DNA of 64,000 bases from CALMEC01 sp031366605 (lineage in GTDB: Bacteria; Actinomycetota; Thermoleophilia; Miltoncostaeales; Miltoncostaeaceae), in NCBI GenBank assembly GCA_031366605.1, contig JANLOO010000035.1:1-64000 (forward strand), given 5' to 3'. The position numbers were made by a program, and so were the translations under genes. Below are positions 1 to 8,691 of this stretch, one piece after another. The notes below the pieces were generated by a model. It worked only from the letters and a program-made list of their open reading frames with translations. It ran no database searches and was not told the origin of the DNA. Within the stretch, counting starts at the first letter, position 1. Each line of letters starts with the position of its first letter.

Positions 1-125
1 GCGTACAACACGATCCGCGCCCGCTGCACCTCCCGAAACGGTGCCTTCAAAAGCCCCGCCACCCGCTCCAACGAAACGCGCTCCTCATCGTTCAGCTCCA
101 CCTGGTGGGCGCTCAGCGGCGGCAT
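1..125 (-). CDS. IS630-like transposase, N-terminal part, cut by window edge
   Basis: The minus frame opens with ATG at 125 and stays open to base 1, giving 41 residues. The peptide contains a series of the form ERVSLERVAG...APFREVQRARIVLYA. This fits the start of the helix-turn-helix DNA-binding region of IS630/Tc1-type transposases, in which an arginine-rich RARIVL step is typical. The catalytic DDE domain would lie outside the window, so intactness cannot be judged. No terminal inverted repeat could be fixed in the 174 bases between this start and the next gene. It could instead be a stand-alone helix-turn-helix protein of the same fold. Confidence 0.5.
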   Translation of the reverse strand, partial: MPPLSAHQVELNDEERVSLERVAGLLKAPFREVQRARIVLY

Positions 126-299
126 GCACACACATTCGCCAGCCCCCGCCCGACTCCTCCCCAGACCTCCGATGAACTTATGACTCACAGCACTTAGCTT
201 CACCTCTCGGTCGTCTCTTTTCGTGGTCGGCAGCGGATTACGAATGGTCCCTCCAGCGTGTCCCGCCGGCACCACGAGGGCTGAGCCGCCTGCTTTGCT

Positions 300-1475
300 T
301 CAGCGCAACCAACGGGTGAGGGATCGCAGCGAGCCGACTTGCTGACCTGCGCGTTGGCGGCGGGTCAGGGCCACGGCCTCGCGCAGGACCGCCTCGATGT
401 TGCGCGCGGCGCGGTCCCACGAGTAGGACGCAACGTGCTCCCGGCCTTCGCTGCTCATACGGGCGGCCTCGTCGGGTGAGCCCAGCACCTCGCGAAGATG
501 CGATGCCAGTGCAGGCGCGTCACCGGCCGCAAACAGCCGGCCCGCACGGCCGACGACCTCGGGCAGCGCGCCTGCACGGGCGGCCACGACCGGGGTCCCC
601 GCGGCCATCGCCTCGAGCACCGGGAGACCGAATCCTTCGCCCCTCCCCGCCAGCACCACGCAACCGGCGGCGCGGTAGACCGCCGGCAGGTCCGCGTCGC
701 CGACGAACCCCGCCAGGTGCAGACGGTCGGCCATGCCGACCATGCGGGCCATCGATCGCAGGCTCTCCTCCTCGGGGCCGGAGCCTGCCAGCACGAGCCG
801 GGGCGCCAACGCGGCGGGAAGCTGCGACACCGCCCGCACGAGCGTGGGCAAGTCCTTGCGGGCGTGCAAGCTGCCGACGTGCAAGATGCTCCCGGGGATG
901 ACGCCGTAGGATTGACGAGCTGCTGCGACCGCGTCGACGCCCGGGTCAGCCAGAAACCGCTCGTCCAGCCCGCCCGGCACCACGCGGATGCGCTCCTCGC
1001 TGATGCCAAGCCGCCGACGGATCGCGCCCGCCGAATGGTCGGACGTCGTCACGATCCGAGCGGCTCGCGACAGCGACACGGCGTTGGAATAGGCAAAGCG
1101 GGTTGCGGCACCGCCTTCGGGGGCCGCCACCAGCGTGCGATCCCATTCGGCGACGTCGTAGAGCACGAGCACCATGGGGCACGGTGCGATCAGCGGCAGG
1201 CCACGGTTGGCGGGCGACAACAACACGTCGGCGTCGAGTCGACGCAGCAGCGCTGGAAGCGTCACCTGTTCGCGGGTCGTCTCACCAACACCCCCCAGGT
1301 GGTGGACCTCGACGGGCAGGGTGACGGGCAGGTCCGCGTGGGCGAACGGCAGGACGGTCAGCCATTCGCGGCGCGCGAGCGCCTGGGTGACCCCGACCGC
1401 AAACCGCGAGATGCCCCCGCGGTCACCGTCGGCGACCCGCCGTAAGTCGATCGCGACGCGCAGCGGCGTGCTCAC
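300..1475 (-). CDS. glycosyltransferase family 4
   Basis: A 391-residue GT-B fold glycosyltransferase expected to transfer a sugar from a nucleotide donor at the cytoplasmic membrane face. Residues 1-190 form the acceptor-side half. A GSLHARKDL step near 201-209 opens the donor half, and the donor-site signature GEGFGLPVLEAMAAGTPVV lies at about 279-297, with the conserved glutamates. The GTG start overlaps the TGA of the upstream MscS-like gene by four bases, so the two are probably translationally coupled. Acceptor and product cannot be read from sequence; capsule, glycolipid or wall polymer synthesis are all possible. Confidence 0.85.
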   Translation of the reverse strand: MSTPLRVAIDLRRVADGDRGGISRFAVGVTQALARREWLTVLPFAHADLPVTLPVEVHHLGGVGETTREQVTLPALLRRLDADVLLSPANRGLPLIAPCPMVLVLYDVAEWDRTLVAAPEGGAATRFAYSNAVSLSRAARIVTTSDHSAGAIRRRLGISEERIRVVPGGLDERFLADPGVDAVAAARQSYGVIPGSILHVGSLHARKDLPTLVRAVSQLPAALAPRLVLAGSGPEEESLRSMARMVGMADRLHLAGFVGDADLPAVYRAAGCVVLAGRGEGFGLPVLEAMAAGTPVVAARAGALPEVVGRAGRLFAAGDAPALASHLREVLGSPDEAARMSSEGREHVASYSWDRAARNIEAVLREAVALTRRQRAGQQVGSLRSLTRWLR

Positions 1476-2323
1476 AGCTCGACCACCGCTTCGGGGCGCT
1501 CCGCCTCGCGCGGCTCGACCGCTGCGACGACTGGATCCGCCGCCAAGGCATCACCCAGTCGCGCGCGCAGGATGGCTGCGACCAGATCGCGCGCGGCTTC
1601 CGCCCGTGTCGTCGCGGCCGGAACGCGCCCGTGTACCGCGAACATCCCGCCCGCGACCTCTTTGCGGGTGACCGACAGGGCGTTGGCCACCCCGCCCGCG
1701 CCCACGCCCGCAAGGTCACCGATCTGTGTCAGCGCCAACTCCGCCGCATCGGGATCATGCGTCAGCAACGTCACCGACAACATCGTCCGCGCCGACGGGA
1801 ACCGCCGGACCGCCGTGATCTGCCCGTTGGGGACAAAACACCGATCGCCGTCGGCGTCGCGCAGGATCGTGGTGCGCACGCCGACCTCCTCGACGACCCC
1901 GATGTACCCGGACGGTGTCAGCTGGATGACGTCTCCCACCGCGTACTGGCCCTCGAACAGGATGAAGAAACCGGCGATCACGTCGGCCAGCAGTCGCTGG
2001 CTCGCGAACCCGATGACGATCGCGAGCACCGCGCTGCCACCCAGCGCACCGATGCCGCCCCCTCCGGCCAGGATCACCACGATGGCAACGACCGCGCCGA
2101 CCAGCACCACGTAGCGCAGCATCGTCGACAACAACGCCGCAGCGGTGTGCCGTTGGCGCGCTTTGAACGGATCGCCCCCCGGGCCCACGCGCGCCACGAT
2201 CTTGGGCACAAGCCACCGCAGCGTGGCAAACGCCACCCCCGCGGCCGCGAGGGTGATCGCGATCAGCACGAGCTTGGCCAGCCAGCCGTCCAGGCCGAAC
2301 GTCGACGCGGGAAAAGCCATCAC
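1472..2323 (-). CDS. MscS-family mechanosensitive ion channel
   Basis: A 283-residue small-conductance mechanosensitive channel homologue. Three hydrophobic helices lie at about 14-38, 62-86 and 92-122. The third is Gly/Ala-rich (GGSAVLAIVIGFASQRLLAD), as expected of the pore-lining TM3. It is followed by the beta domain with FILFEGQYAVGDVIQL and VEEVGVRTTILRDADG, the usual MscS landmarks, and a cytosolic alpha/beta end. Expected role: a pressure-release pore under hypo-osmotic shock. It is the first gene of a pair with the glycosyltransferase. Confidence 0.88.
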   Translation of the reverse strand: MMAFPASTFGLDGWLAKLVLIAITLAAAGVAFATLRWLVPKIVARVGPGGDPFKARQRHTAAALLSTMLRYVVLVGAVVAIVVILAGGGGIGALGGSAVLAIVIGFASQRLLADVIAGFFILFEGQYAVGDVIQLTPSGYIGVVEEVGVRTTILRDADGDRCFVPNGQITAVRRFPSARTMLSVTLLTHDPDAAELALTQIGDLAGVGAGGVANALSVTRKEVAGGMFAVHGRVPAATTRAEAARDLVAAILRARLGDALAADPVVAAVEPREAERPEAVVEL

Positions 2324-2353
2324 CCGGTCAGTCTAGGGAGTGCCTCGCACCGG

Positions 2354-3676
2354 CTACAGGATCGGCAGGTACCGCTCGATCTCGTACGGGGTGATCTGCA
2401 CCCGGTAGTCGTCCCACTCGGCGCGCTTGATGTCGACGAACCGGTTGTGGATGTGCTCGCCGAACGCGCGCAGCAGCAGCTCGCTCTCGGCCCCCAGCTC
2501 GATCGCGTCGCCCAGCGACTCCGGCAGGGCTTCGATCTCGGCCCGCAGGCGCTCCGCGTGGCTCAGGTCATACAGGTTGGTGTCCATGGGCGCGGGCAGC
2601 TCGTAGCCGTTCTCGATCCCGTCGAGCCCCGCGTGCAGCAGCGCCGCAAACGTCAGATACGGGTTGCACGCCGGATCGGGGCAGCGGATCTCGGCTCGCG
2701 TGGCGTGCTCCTTGCCCGGGGTGTAGACGGGCACGCGGATCAGGGCCGAGCGGTTGCGCCGGCTCCACGCGATGTACACCGGCGCCTCGTATCCGGGCAC
2801 CAGGCGCTTGTACGAGTTGACCCACTGCGCGAACACGCACGAGATCTCGCGTGCGTGGCGCAGCTGCCCGGCGATGAAGCTCTTGGCGACCGGTGACAGG
2901 TTGAACTCGTCATCGGGGTCGAAGAACGCGTTCTGGTCGCCGCGAAACAGGCTCTGGTGGGTGTGCATGCCGTTGCCGTTCTCGCCGGCCATCGGTTTGG
3001 GCATGAACGTCGCGTAGTAGCCGTGCTTGTGCGCGACCTCCTTGACGACGGTCCGGTAGGTCATGACGTTGTCGGCCATCTGCAGTGCGTCGGTGTCGCG
3101 CATGTCAATCTCGTGCTGCGACGGGCCACCCTCGTGGTATGAGTACTCCACCTCGATGCCCATGGCCTCGAGCGCCAGCACCGTCTCGCGCCGCACGTCG
3201 CTGGCGGCGTCCAGCGTGGTCAGGTCGAAGTAGCCGCCGCGGTCCAGCGTCTCGGTCCCCGTGGGGCTCTTGAAGTAGAAGAACTCCAGCTCGGGGCCCA
3301 GGGAGAAGTGGCTGAAGCCCATGTCGTTGGCGCGCTGGATGGCGCGGCGCAGCACATAGCGCGGGTCGCCCTCGTACGGCGCGCCGCCGGGCACCTGGAT
3401 GTCGCAGAACATCCGCGCGACGCCTTGTTCTTGCGGCCGGTAGGGCAGCACCGCGAACGTTGAGGGGTCGGGCATCGCGATCATGTCGCTCTCTTCGATC
3501 GCGTTGAAGCCGGTGATCGACGAGCCGTCAAAGCTCATGCCGTTGTCCAGCGCGCCGCCCAGCTGTTCCTTGGTGATGGCAAAGCTCTTGAGCTGACCCA
3601 GGATGTCGGTGAACCAGAGTCGGATGAACTTGACGCCGCGCTCCTCGACGTGCGCGAGTACCTCTTGTCGTGTCAC
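2354..3676 (-). CDS. glnA: type I glutamine synthetase
   Basis: A 440-residue glutamine synthetase (glutamate + NH3 + ATP to glutamine). Landmarks: FDGSSITGF near residue 50, the ATP-site loop KPMAGENGNGMHTHQSL near 230-245, and NPYLTFAALLHAGLDGI near 340. The length and C-terminal region fit the shorter GSI-alpha form, which is usually controlled by feedback and repressors and not by adenylylation. The start is GTG at 3676, with AAAGGA about nine bases upstream. It is transcribed divergently from a PucR-family regulator across a gap of about 150 bases, which suggests that regulator as a candidate nitrogen controller. That link is inference. Confidence 0.95.
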   Translation of the reverse strand: MTRQEVLAHVEERGVKFIRLWFTDILGQLKSFAITKEQLGGALDNGMSFDGSSITGFNAIEESDMIAMPDPSTFAVLPYRPQEQGVARMFCDIQVPGGAPYEGDPRYVLRRAIQRANDMGFSHFSLGPELEFFYFKSPTGTETLDRGGYFDLTTLDAASDVRRETVLALEAMGIEVEYSYHEGGPSQHEIDMRDTDALQMADNVMTYRTVVKEVAHKHGYYATFMPKPMAGENGNGMHTHQSLFRGDQNAFFDPDDEFNLSPVAKSFIAGQLRHAREISCVFAQWVNSYKRLVPGYEAPVYIAWSRRNRSALIRVPVYTPGKEHATRAEIRCPDPACNPYLTFAALLHAGLDGIENGYELPAPMDTNLYDLSHAERLRAEIEALPESLGDAIELGAESELLLRAFGEHIHNRFVDIKRAEWDDYRVQITPYEIERYLPIL

Positions 3677-3827
3677 TCCATCGTCCTTTCAGCACCCATC
3701 ACGGCCCGCGACGCTATCAGCGCCACCTCGGGCCTTGGCCTGTGCGTGTGTCGAAATGCCGCCCGCGCAGGTTGGCCGTGAGGCGAAACCGTATCGCTGC
3801 GCCTTGACCCGGAAGCGGTCGGTGCCC

Positions 3828-5471
3828 ATGCTTGTCAGCGTGGCGACCGAGGCATCCATGTCCACCGCAGCCGCGGTGGGCGCACCAACGCTTGCCGATC
3901 TGCTGGCGCTGCCCGCGCTCGCGGGTGCGCGCCTGGTGCCGCGTGATGCCGAGACGACCGGTGTCGTGCGCGCATTGGTGCCGTTTGATCCCGGCGCGCA
4001 ACCCGAGGCCCATGCGCTCGTCATCGCACCGCAGGGCCTTGCGGAGCCTCCTTCGGGGGCTGCCGCGGTCATCACACGCATCACTCCAGACGCGGTGTCC
4101 GATGTGCCGGTCGTCGTCATCGCGGAGGCGGCCTCATGGAGCGCCGTCCTGGTCGCACTGTCCGAGGCGATCGGCTCCGGCACCCGGGCGGCGGCCGACG
4201 CGGCGCGGTTGGCGCTCCGTGCGCCGCTGCTCGCGGGCCATGGCTACGGGGCGCTGGCCGAGGTGGCCGCGACGCTGCTCGACGCGCCGGTGGCGCTTCT
4301 GGATCCGTACCTCGACACCGTCGGAGCGGTCGGCGTCGACGATGCCAAGGCCGCTTCGCTGGACGACGCGGTCGAGTCGGCACGCTCCGCAGAACCGTCG
4401 TCGGTGGTGGCGCAGTTTCTGGCGACGGCGGTGGCCGGCACCGTGCGCGAACCGATCCCCGGGCCCGTCGGCAACGTCGGAGCCGTCGTGGTGTGGCGGT
4501 CCGATGCGCTCAACCCGGCTGAGCGTGCGGCGATGGGCGAGGTCGTCGAGGCGTGTGCGCTGGAGCACGCGCGCGACGAGGCCCGTGTCCAGACCGAGGC
4601 GCGCCTCCGGGGAGAGTTGGTCGAGGAGCTGATCGCCGGCGAGGTCGTCAGCCGCGACTCCATCGTGCGTCGCGCCCGCCTGCTCGGCGCAGACCTCTCC
4701 AACGGTGCCGTCGCCATGATCGGGACGCTGCAGGATCCCCAGGCGGCCGAAACCGGCCCAGTCGATCCGCTGATGGAACGGCGGTTCCTGTCACAGGTGC
4801 GGGCGGTCATCGACCTGCACTGGCCCAGGGCGCTGGTCGACTGGAACGAGGGGCGGCTGTTGGCGCTGCTGCCGACCCCACCGGAGGTCGCAGGCGACGA
4901 ATCCGGCGTGGACGAGCGGGCCCACAGCCTCGCGCGGCGCCTGCTGGCCGCGACCAAGGAGACCGTCCCGGGCCTGGCGGTGACGCTGGCACTGTCACGC
5001 CACACCGCCGAGCCCGAGAAGCTGGGCGCCGCATTGGACGAGGCCGAGCTGGCCCTGTCGATCGGCGAACGCCTGGGCCGCCACGGCGACGTCGTCACGT
5101 TCGAGGAGACCGGCACCTACAAGCTCCTGTTCCAGATCTTCGCCGACCGGCCCGAGGAGCTCACGTCGTTCTACGAGCAGACCCTCGCCACGCTCGTCAA
5201 GTACGACGAGCAGTACCAGACCGAACTCGTCGCAACGTTGGCGACCTACCTGGAGTTGGATGGCAACCTGGCCGCGACGGCCGGAATCCTCTACACCCAC
5301 CGCCACACCGTCCGCTACCGCCTCGACCGCATCGCCGAGCTCTGCGGGCTGGACGTGGGCAAGAGCGACGACCGCGAGAAGCTCTCGCTCGGACTCAAGG
5401 CCATGCGCCTCCTGGGCCGCCCGGTGCGAACGGGCCCCGCGGAGAAACCCCCCGGGAGGGGCCGGGGGTAG
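3828..5471 (+). CDS. PucR/CdaR-family transcriptional regulator
   Basis: About 547 residues from ATG 3828; ATG 3858 is an equally plausible start. A PucR-like sensory N-terminus occupies roughly the first 130 residues, followed by a GAF-like or GGDEF-like middle. The C-terminal helix-turn-helix (about 468-520) contains LAATAGILYTHRHTVRYRL, the hallmark of the PucR C-terminal domain. Relatives control purine, amino acid or sugar-acid catabolism, often binding a metabolite. It sits head to head with glnA, so autoregulation and control of glutamine synthesis are plausible. The open frame continues upstream into the glnA region, but sequence antisense to glnA is unlikely to be coding here. Confidence 0.85.
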   Translation: MLVSVATEASMSTAAAVGAPTLADLLALPALAGARLVPRDAETTGVVRALVPFDPGAQPEAHALVIAPQGLAEPPSGAAAVITRITPDAVSDVPVVVIAEAASWSAVLVALSEAIGSGTRAAADAARLALRAPLLAGHGYGALAEVAATLLDAPVALLDPYLDTVGAVGVDDAKAASLDDAVESARSAEPSSVVAQFLATAVAGTVREPIPGPVGNVGAVVVWRSDALNPAERAAMGEVVEACALEHARDEARVQTEARLRGELVEELIAGEVVSRDSIVRRARLLGADLSNGAVAMIGTLQDPQAAETGPVDPLMERRFLSQVRAVIDLHWPRALVDWNEGRLLALLPTPPEVAGDESGVDERAHSLARRLLAATKETVPGLAVTLALSRHTAEPEKLGAALDEAELALSIGERLGRHGDVVTFEETGTYKLLFQIFADRPEELTSFYEQTLATLVKYDEQYQTELVATLATYLELDGNLAATAGILYTHRHTVRYRLDRIAELCGLDVGKSDDREKLSLGLKAMRLLGRPVRTGPAEKPPGRGRG

Positions 5472-5523
5472 GCACGGCCGGCGCGCGTGCAGGACGCGAG
5501 AACCGGACGGGCGGAGACGCTGA

Positions 5524-5946
5524 CTACGGGATCAATCGAACGTCTGCGCCGAGAACCCCGTACGTGCGCAGGGCTCTTCGATCACGCGTCAAGAGCGGCA
5601 TCGAGTGCGCGAGCGCGGTTGCCCCGACGAGTGCGTCGTACACCGCGCCGCCGGCGATACCGAGTTCGGCGATGCGGCCGGCGAGTTGTCGCATCGCGTC
5701 TTCGGGGAGCCAGCACGTCTCGGGAAAGCTGCGCCGGAGCGCTTCGGACACCGCGCCGGCGGCGCGTCGTTGTGGCGGGGGAAGTCGCGTCAGCACCGAG
5801 TACGACTCGAACCAGGCGTGGCCGGCCAAGCCCGCCCGCACGTTCACCAGCTCTGCGAGTGTCGTCGCGTGGGCCTCGTGATCCGCCAGCATCGCGGCGA
5901 CCGCAACGCTCGTATCCACGAGGACACGTTCAGGCTTGGTCGGCAA
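5524..5946 (-). CDS. PIN-domain toxin, VapC-like
   Basis: A 140-residue PIN domain, the usual length of VapC ribonucleases. The acidic metal-binding set is present: D11 in LVDTSVAV, E47 in WFESYS, D104 in AVYDALVGATA and D122 in TRDRRA. The gene begins inside the end of the antitoxin gene (17-base overlap), the standard antitoxin-then-toxin order. Expected activity: Mg-dependent cleavage of tRNA or rRNA when free of antitoxin. The target cannot be inferred. Confidence 0.85.
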   Translation of the reverse strand: MPTKPERVLVDTSVAVAAMLADHEAHATTLAELVNVRAGLAGHAWFESYSVLTRLPPPQRRAAGAVSEALRRSFPETCWLPEDAMRQLAGRIAELGIAGGAVYDALVGATALAHSMPLLTRDRRALRTYGVLGADVRLIP

Positions 5947-6166
5947 GCCTCAGCTCCCTGACCTGCTCGTCGGTCAGGACGTTGCCGGTGGCGGGAATCA
6001 CCATGAACCCGTGTTCGTCGATGAACTGGCCGGAGGCGAAGGGTTCGATGCGAATGCCCGCGCCGTCCACGCTGAGTTCGGCCTCGATTCCCGGTGTCAA
6101 CCCGATCTCATCCCGAATGCGCTTCGGAATCACGACACGCCCGGCCGAATCAATTGCGACTTTCAT
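5930..6166 (-). CDS. AbrB/MazE-type antitoxin, VapB-like
   Basis: A 78-residue protein with a SpoVT/AbrB swapped-hairpin DNA-binding start: IDSAGRVVIPKRIRDEIGL followed by TPGIEAELSVDGAGIRIEP. This is the canonical antitoxin form, with G-R-V-V-I-P-K as the core. The acidic C-terminus (about 50-78) would wrap the PIN toxin. It lies upstream of and overlaps the toxin gene. As in related modules it probably represses its own promoter; no operator was resolved. Confidence 0.86.
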   Translation of the reverse strand: MKVAIDSAGRVVIPKRIRDEIGLTPGIEAELSVDGAGIRIEPFASGQFIDEHGFMVIPATGNVLTDEQVRELRLADQA

Positions 6167-6324
6167 GCCTCAACCGTACCATTGCAGCCCCAGAGAGATG
6201 GCACAGGCATGGGGCATCGACCCCAGCGGGAGGCTCTCCCAACAGGCTGCTCGAGAGTGCGGCGTTCGGGCTCACGGTCGTACACCGCGGGCTCGCGGAC
6301 AGGTGGTGTGACAACATCTCGCCC

Positions 6325-6828
6325 ATGCGCCAGACCATCGGATTCCACGCCACGACGTTCGACTGCCAACCGGTCGAGTACGAGATTCCCGAAGGGGAAG
6401 AGGGACCCGAGCCGGGCACCGAGCCCGCGGCGATGCTGCGGTTCGTGGGTGGTGAGAACATCATCCTCAACATCCCGATCAGCGTTACCGACGCCGAGGG
6501 GATGATGGGGGCGTTCACCCAGGCTGAGCCGATGCGTCAGTCATTGCCGCCCGAGGCCATCAACTGGCAACCCGACAACGTCGGCCTGCCCGAGGGCATG
6601 TTCTGGGAGTTGTCACCTCACCTGGTGGGGATGTCGGTGACCCCGCCGCAGCAGCTCGATCACGGGCTCGTCCCGCACTGGACGATCGCGTTCCAGGACG
6701 AGGACGAGAGCCAGGTCCAGGTCGCTGCCAGCGATGCGATGTGCGTGCAGATCATCCGCGCGCTCGCCCAGGTCTCGCACGGCGAATTCGGCCCGACTCA
6801 GGCCTCGAGCGGCGACGACGACGACTGA
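6325..6828 (+). CDS. hypothetical acidic protein
   Basis: A 167-residue protein of unknown function from ATG 6325. It is soluble and strongly acidic, with FHATTFDCQPVEYEIPEGEE near the start and an SSGDDDD tail. It has no signal peptide and no transmembrane segment. A Trp/Pro-rich middle (INWQPDNVGLPEGMFWELSP) looks like a folded domain. The start is chosen because the open frame upstream of 6325 has no conserved-looking sequence. Convergent with the next gene. Confidence 0.6.
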   Translation: MRQTIGFHATTFDCQPVEYEIPEGEEGPEPGTEPAAMLRFVGGENIILNIPISVTDAEGMMGAFTQAEPMRQSLPPEAINWQPDNVGLPEGMFWELSPHLVGMSVTPPQQLDHGLVPHWTIAFQDEDESQVQVAASDAMCVQIIRALAQVSHGEFGPTQASSGDDDD

Positions 6829-6854
6829 GTCGACCCGGCCGGGCTCGCGGTTCG

Positions 6855-7565
6855 CTACTCCCGCTGTGGCGTGTGTTCGCCCGAGGTTTCATCGTCAGCG
6901 ATCGCCGCGGGGGATTCCTTGGGGCGGGACGGATGTGGCGGGAGCCGCTGAGGCCGAGATTGTGGCGTCAGCCAGAGCGGGATCAACCATCGCCCCTGTG
7001 CGAACCATCGGCGCATCGTGCGCACCGAGGGAATGATCGCCGCAGCATCTCGATAGCTCCCGCGAAGCTCGTCGATCACGATCGCAGGGGGCTCGCCCGC
7101 TGCAAACCGTTGCTCTGCCTCGCGCCGGAGCTTCGGCCAGGTGTGCGATCCGGGTTTGTCTCGTCCGTCGATCGCCAGTCGCAGGCGCTCGATGTGCGCT
7201 GTCAGGGCCGCGCGTCGCCGATGACCGAGAGCGCCCTCTGAAGTCCAGATCCCGACGAGCCGCTGTACGAACTCGCCGCCGCCGTCGCGCAGCATGAACG
7301 CGGCACTGCCATGCGACGCGCACAACCACAGGTGAACGCCGTGCGTGAGAAACCGCAGTCCACTCGGGCCGCGTCCCCGGTGCCGGCAGATCGCGCACGG
7401 CGGCCCCGCGCCCACGACCGAAACCGTTCGATTGTCCGTGACGTGCACCCCGGCTGGCGCCTCGCCCACGCGCTGCGCGTCCCGCCCCTGCCCATCGCGC
7501 GGCCGACCGGCCCCGCCACCGCGATGGCCCCGTTTGCGTCGCCGTGATCCCGGTCGCTTGCCCAT
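6855..7565 (-). CDS. hypothetical zinc-ribbon-like protein
   Basis: A 236-residue protein from ATG 7565; a TTG seven codons earlier is possible. The start is very basic and glycine-rich (GKRPGSRRRKRGHRGGG). A potential metal knuckle follows: C57-x2-C60 ... C82-x2-H85 (CAICRHRG ... LCASHG). A later segment, with RDAAAIIPSVRTMRRWFAQGRW near 190, resembles a helix-turn-helix. Together these suggest a nucleic-acid-binding protein, but I do not recognise a named family. Confidence 0.5.
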   Translation of the reverse strand: MGKRPGSRRRKRGHRGGGAGRPRDGQGRDAQRVGEAPAGVHVTDNRTVSVVGAGPPCAICRHRGRGPSGLRFLTHGVHLWLCASHGSAAFMLRDGGGEFVQRLVGIWTSEGALGHRRRAALTAHIERLRLAIDGRDKPGSHTWPKLRREAEQRFAAGEPPAIVIDELRGSYRDAAAIIPSVRTMRRWFAQGRWLIPLWLTPQSRPQRLPPHPSRPKESPAAIADDETSGEHTPQRE

Positions 7566-7908
7566 GACCAAATCGTGCCGGACCAACCTGTTACAGCGCT
7601 ACACGCACATGTGTCAATCGTGTCACAGGACTCACTCGTTGGATGTAACACTTGGCCGCAGGGGTCGGACCCAAATGGCTATTTCGGCCAACGGCGTTTG
7701 CGCGCCGGCAGGGCCGTTGTGGATGCGGCGGGCGGCAATGATTGGGATCGCGAGAGGAGGCGATTCGCTCGGCGGGGCCACCAACGTCAACTGCCCCTCG
7801 GCGTTCGCGTGCGAATGCGTCCATCAGGCGGTGGCGATGCGCGTGATGCGCGCGTCGCGACGCCGGCCGACCGGCCTGGGCGAGGCCAGGCCGGCGATCG
7901 TCGTGAGG
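7566..7908. other. gene-poor stretch, about 340 bases
   Basis: It lies upstream of the zinc-ribbon-like gene and beyond the end of the first alpha/beta hydrolase gene. I find no convincing coding frame or RNA gene. An AT-richer patch around 7588-7650 holds a short imperfect inverted repeat (ATGTGTCAAT ... GTGTCACAG) and may carry the promoter of the minus-strand gene. Nothing else is supportable. Confidence 0.4.
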
Positions 7909-8610
7909 CTACGCCGCTTGGGCGAGGCTGACGAGGGTGCTGGCGGCCCACTGGACGCCGGCGACGAGCTCCTCGGGACGCTCTGCGGGCAGGTCGTGCC
8001 CGGCGCCGTCGACCTGCTGAAAACGCGCACCCGGCAGCGAATGCGCCAACTCCAGTTGAGCGTTCGGCGGATAGGCCCGGTCGGCGGCACCTGCCAGCAC
8101 GAGCACCGGCGGCTCGATCTGCACCAACGCACCGCGCAGGTCGGGACGCGTTCCCATGGCCTCGGCAGCAAGCGCCACGCCCTCGGCGCCGCCACGCTCA
8201 CGCAGCATCCGCGCCATCCGGGCCCAACGCTCCTGCCCCTCGATGTCCTCACCCCGCGCGCCCGCGCCGCTGACGATCAACGCGTTGACAAGGCCCGGGT
8301 GGCCGAGCGCCAGGGTCAGCCCCGCGGCAGCGCCGAGGCCGACGCCGACCACGATTGCGTCGCCACCCTCGGCGACGATCAGCCGCGAGACGTCCGACGC
8401 GAAGTCGTCGATGCTCCATGGGCCGGCGGGCGTCGGCGAGTTGCCGTGTCCGCGCAGGTCGGGGGCAACCACACGAAAACGTTTGGTGAGCGGCTTGAGC
8501 GCCCGCAACATCACGTCACCCGAGCGACCGAGGTCGTGCAGCGCGATCACCATCGGGCCGCGACCACGCTCAGTGTGGGACAGTGAGATTGCTGGAGGCA
8601 GGGAAGGCAT
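7909..8610 (-). CDS. alpha/beta hydrolase-fold protein lacking the nucleophile serine
   Basis: 233 residues. The fold is clear: oxyanion-side HDLGRSGDV, then VVAPDLRGHGNSP, then acid D177 in VLAGAADRAYP and H205 in VDGAGHDLPAE. The nucleophile elbow reads VVGVGLGAAAG, with G91 where G-x-S-x-G requires serine; the DNA confirms GGC at this codon. The protein is therefore either a non-catalytic member or uses another mechanism. The second hydrolase of this window (9907-10641) keeps the normal GLSLGG elbow. It starts with ATG preceded by AGGAG. It is divergent from the CGNR regulator gene, 81 bases apart. Confidence 0.82.
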   Translation of the reverse strand: MPSLPPAISLSHTERGRGPMVIALHDLGRSGDVMLRALKPLTKRFRVVAPDLRGHGNSPTPAGPWSIDDFASDVSRLIVAEGGDAIVVGVGLGAAAGLTLALGHPGLVNALIVSGAGARGEDIEGQERWARMARMLRERGGAEGVALAAEAMGTRPDLRGALVQIEPPVLVLAGAADRAYPPNAQLELAHSLPGARFQQVDGAGHDLPAERPEELVAGVQWAASTLVSLAQAA

Positions 8611-8691
8611 TGATACTCCTGTTGCGAACCGGTGTGATACAGATTTACTGGTGACAACAATACGCCGACAACCGGGGGGTGGTCAAACCCG

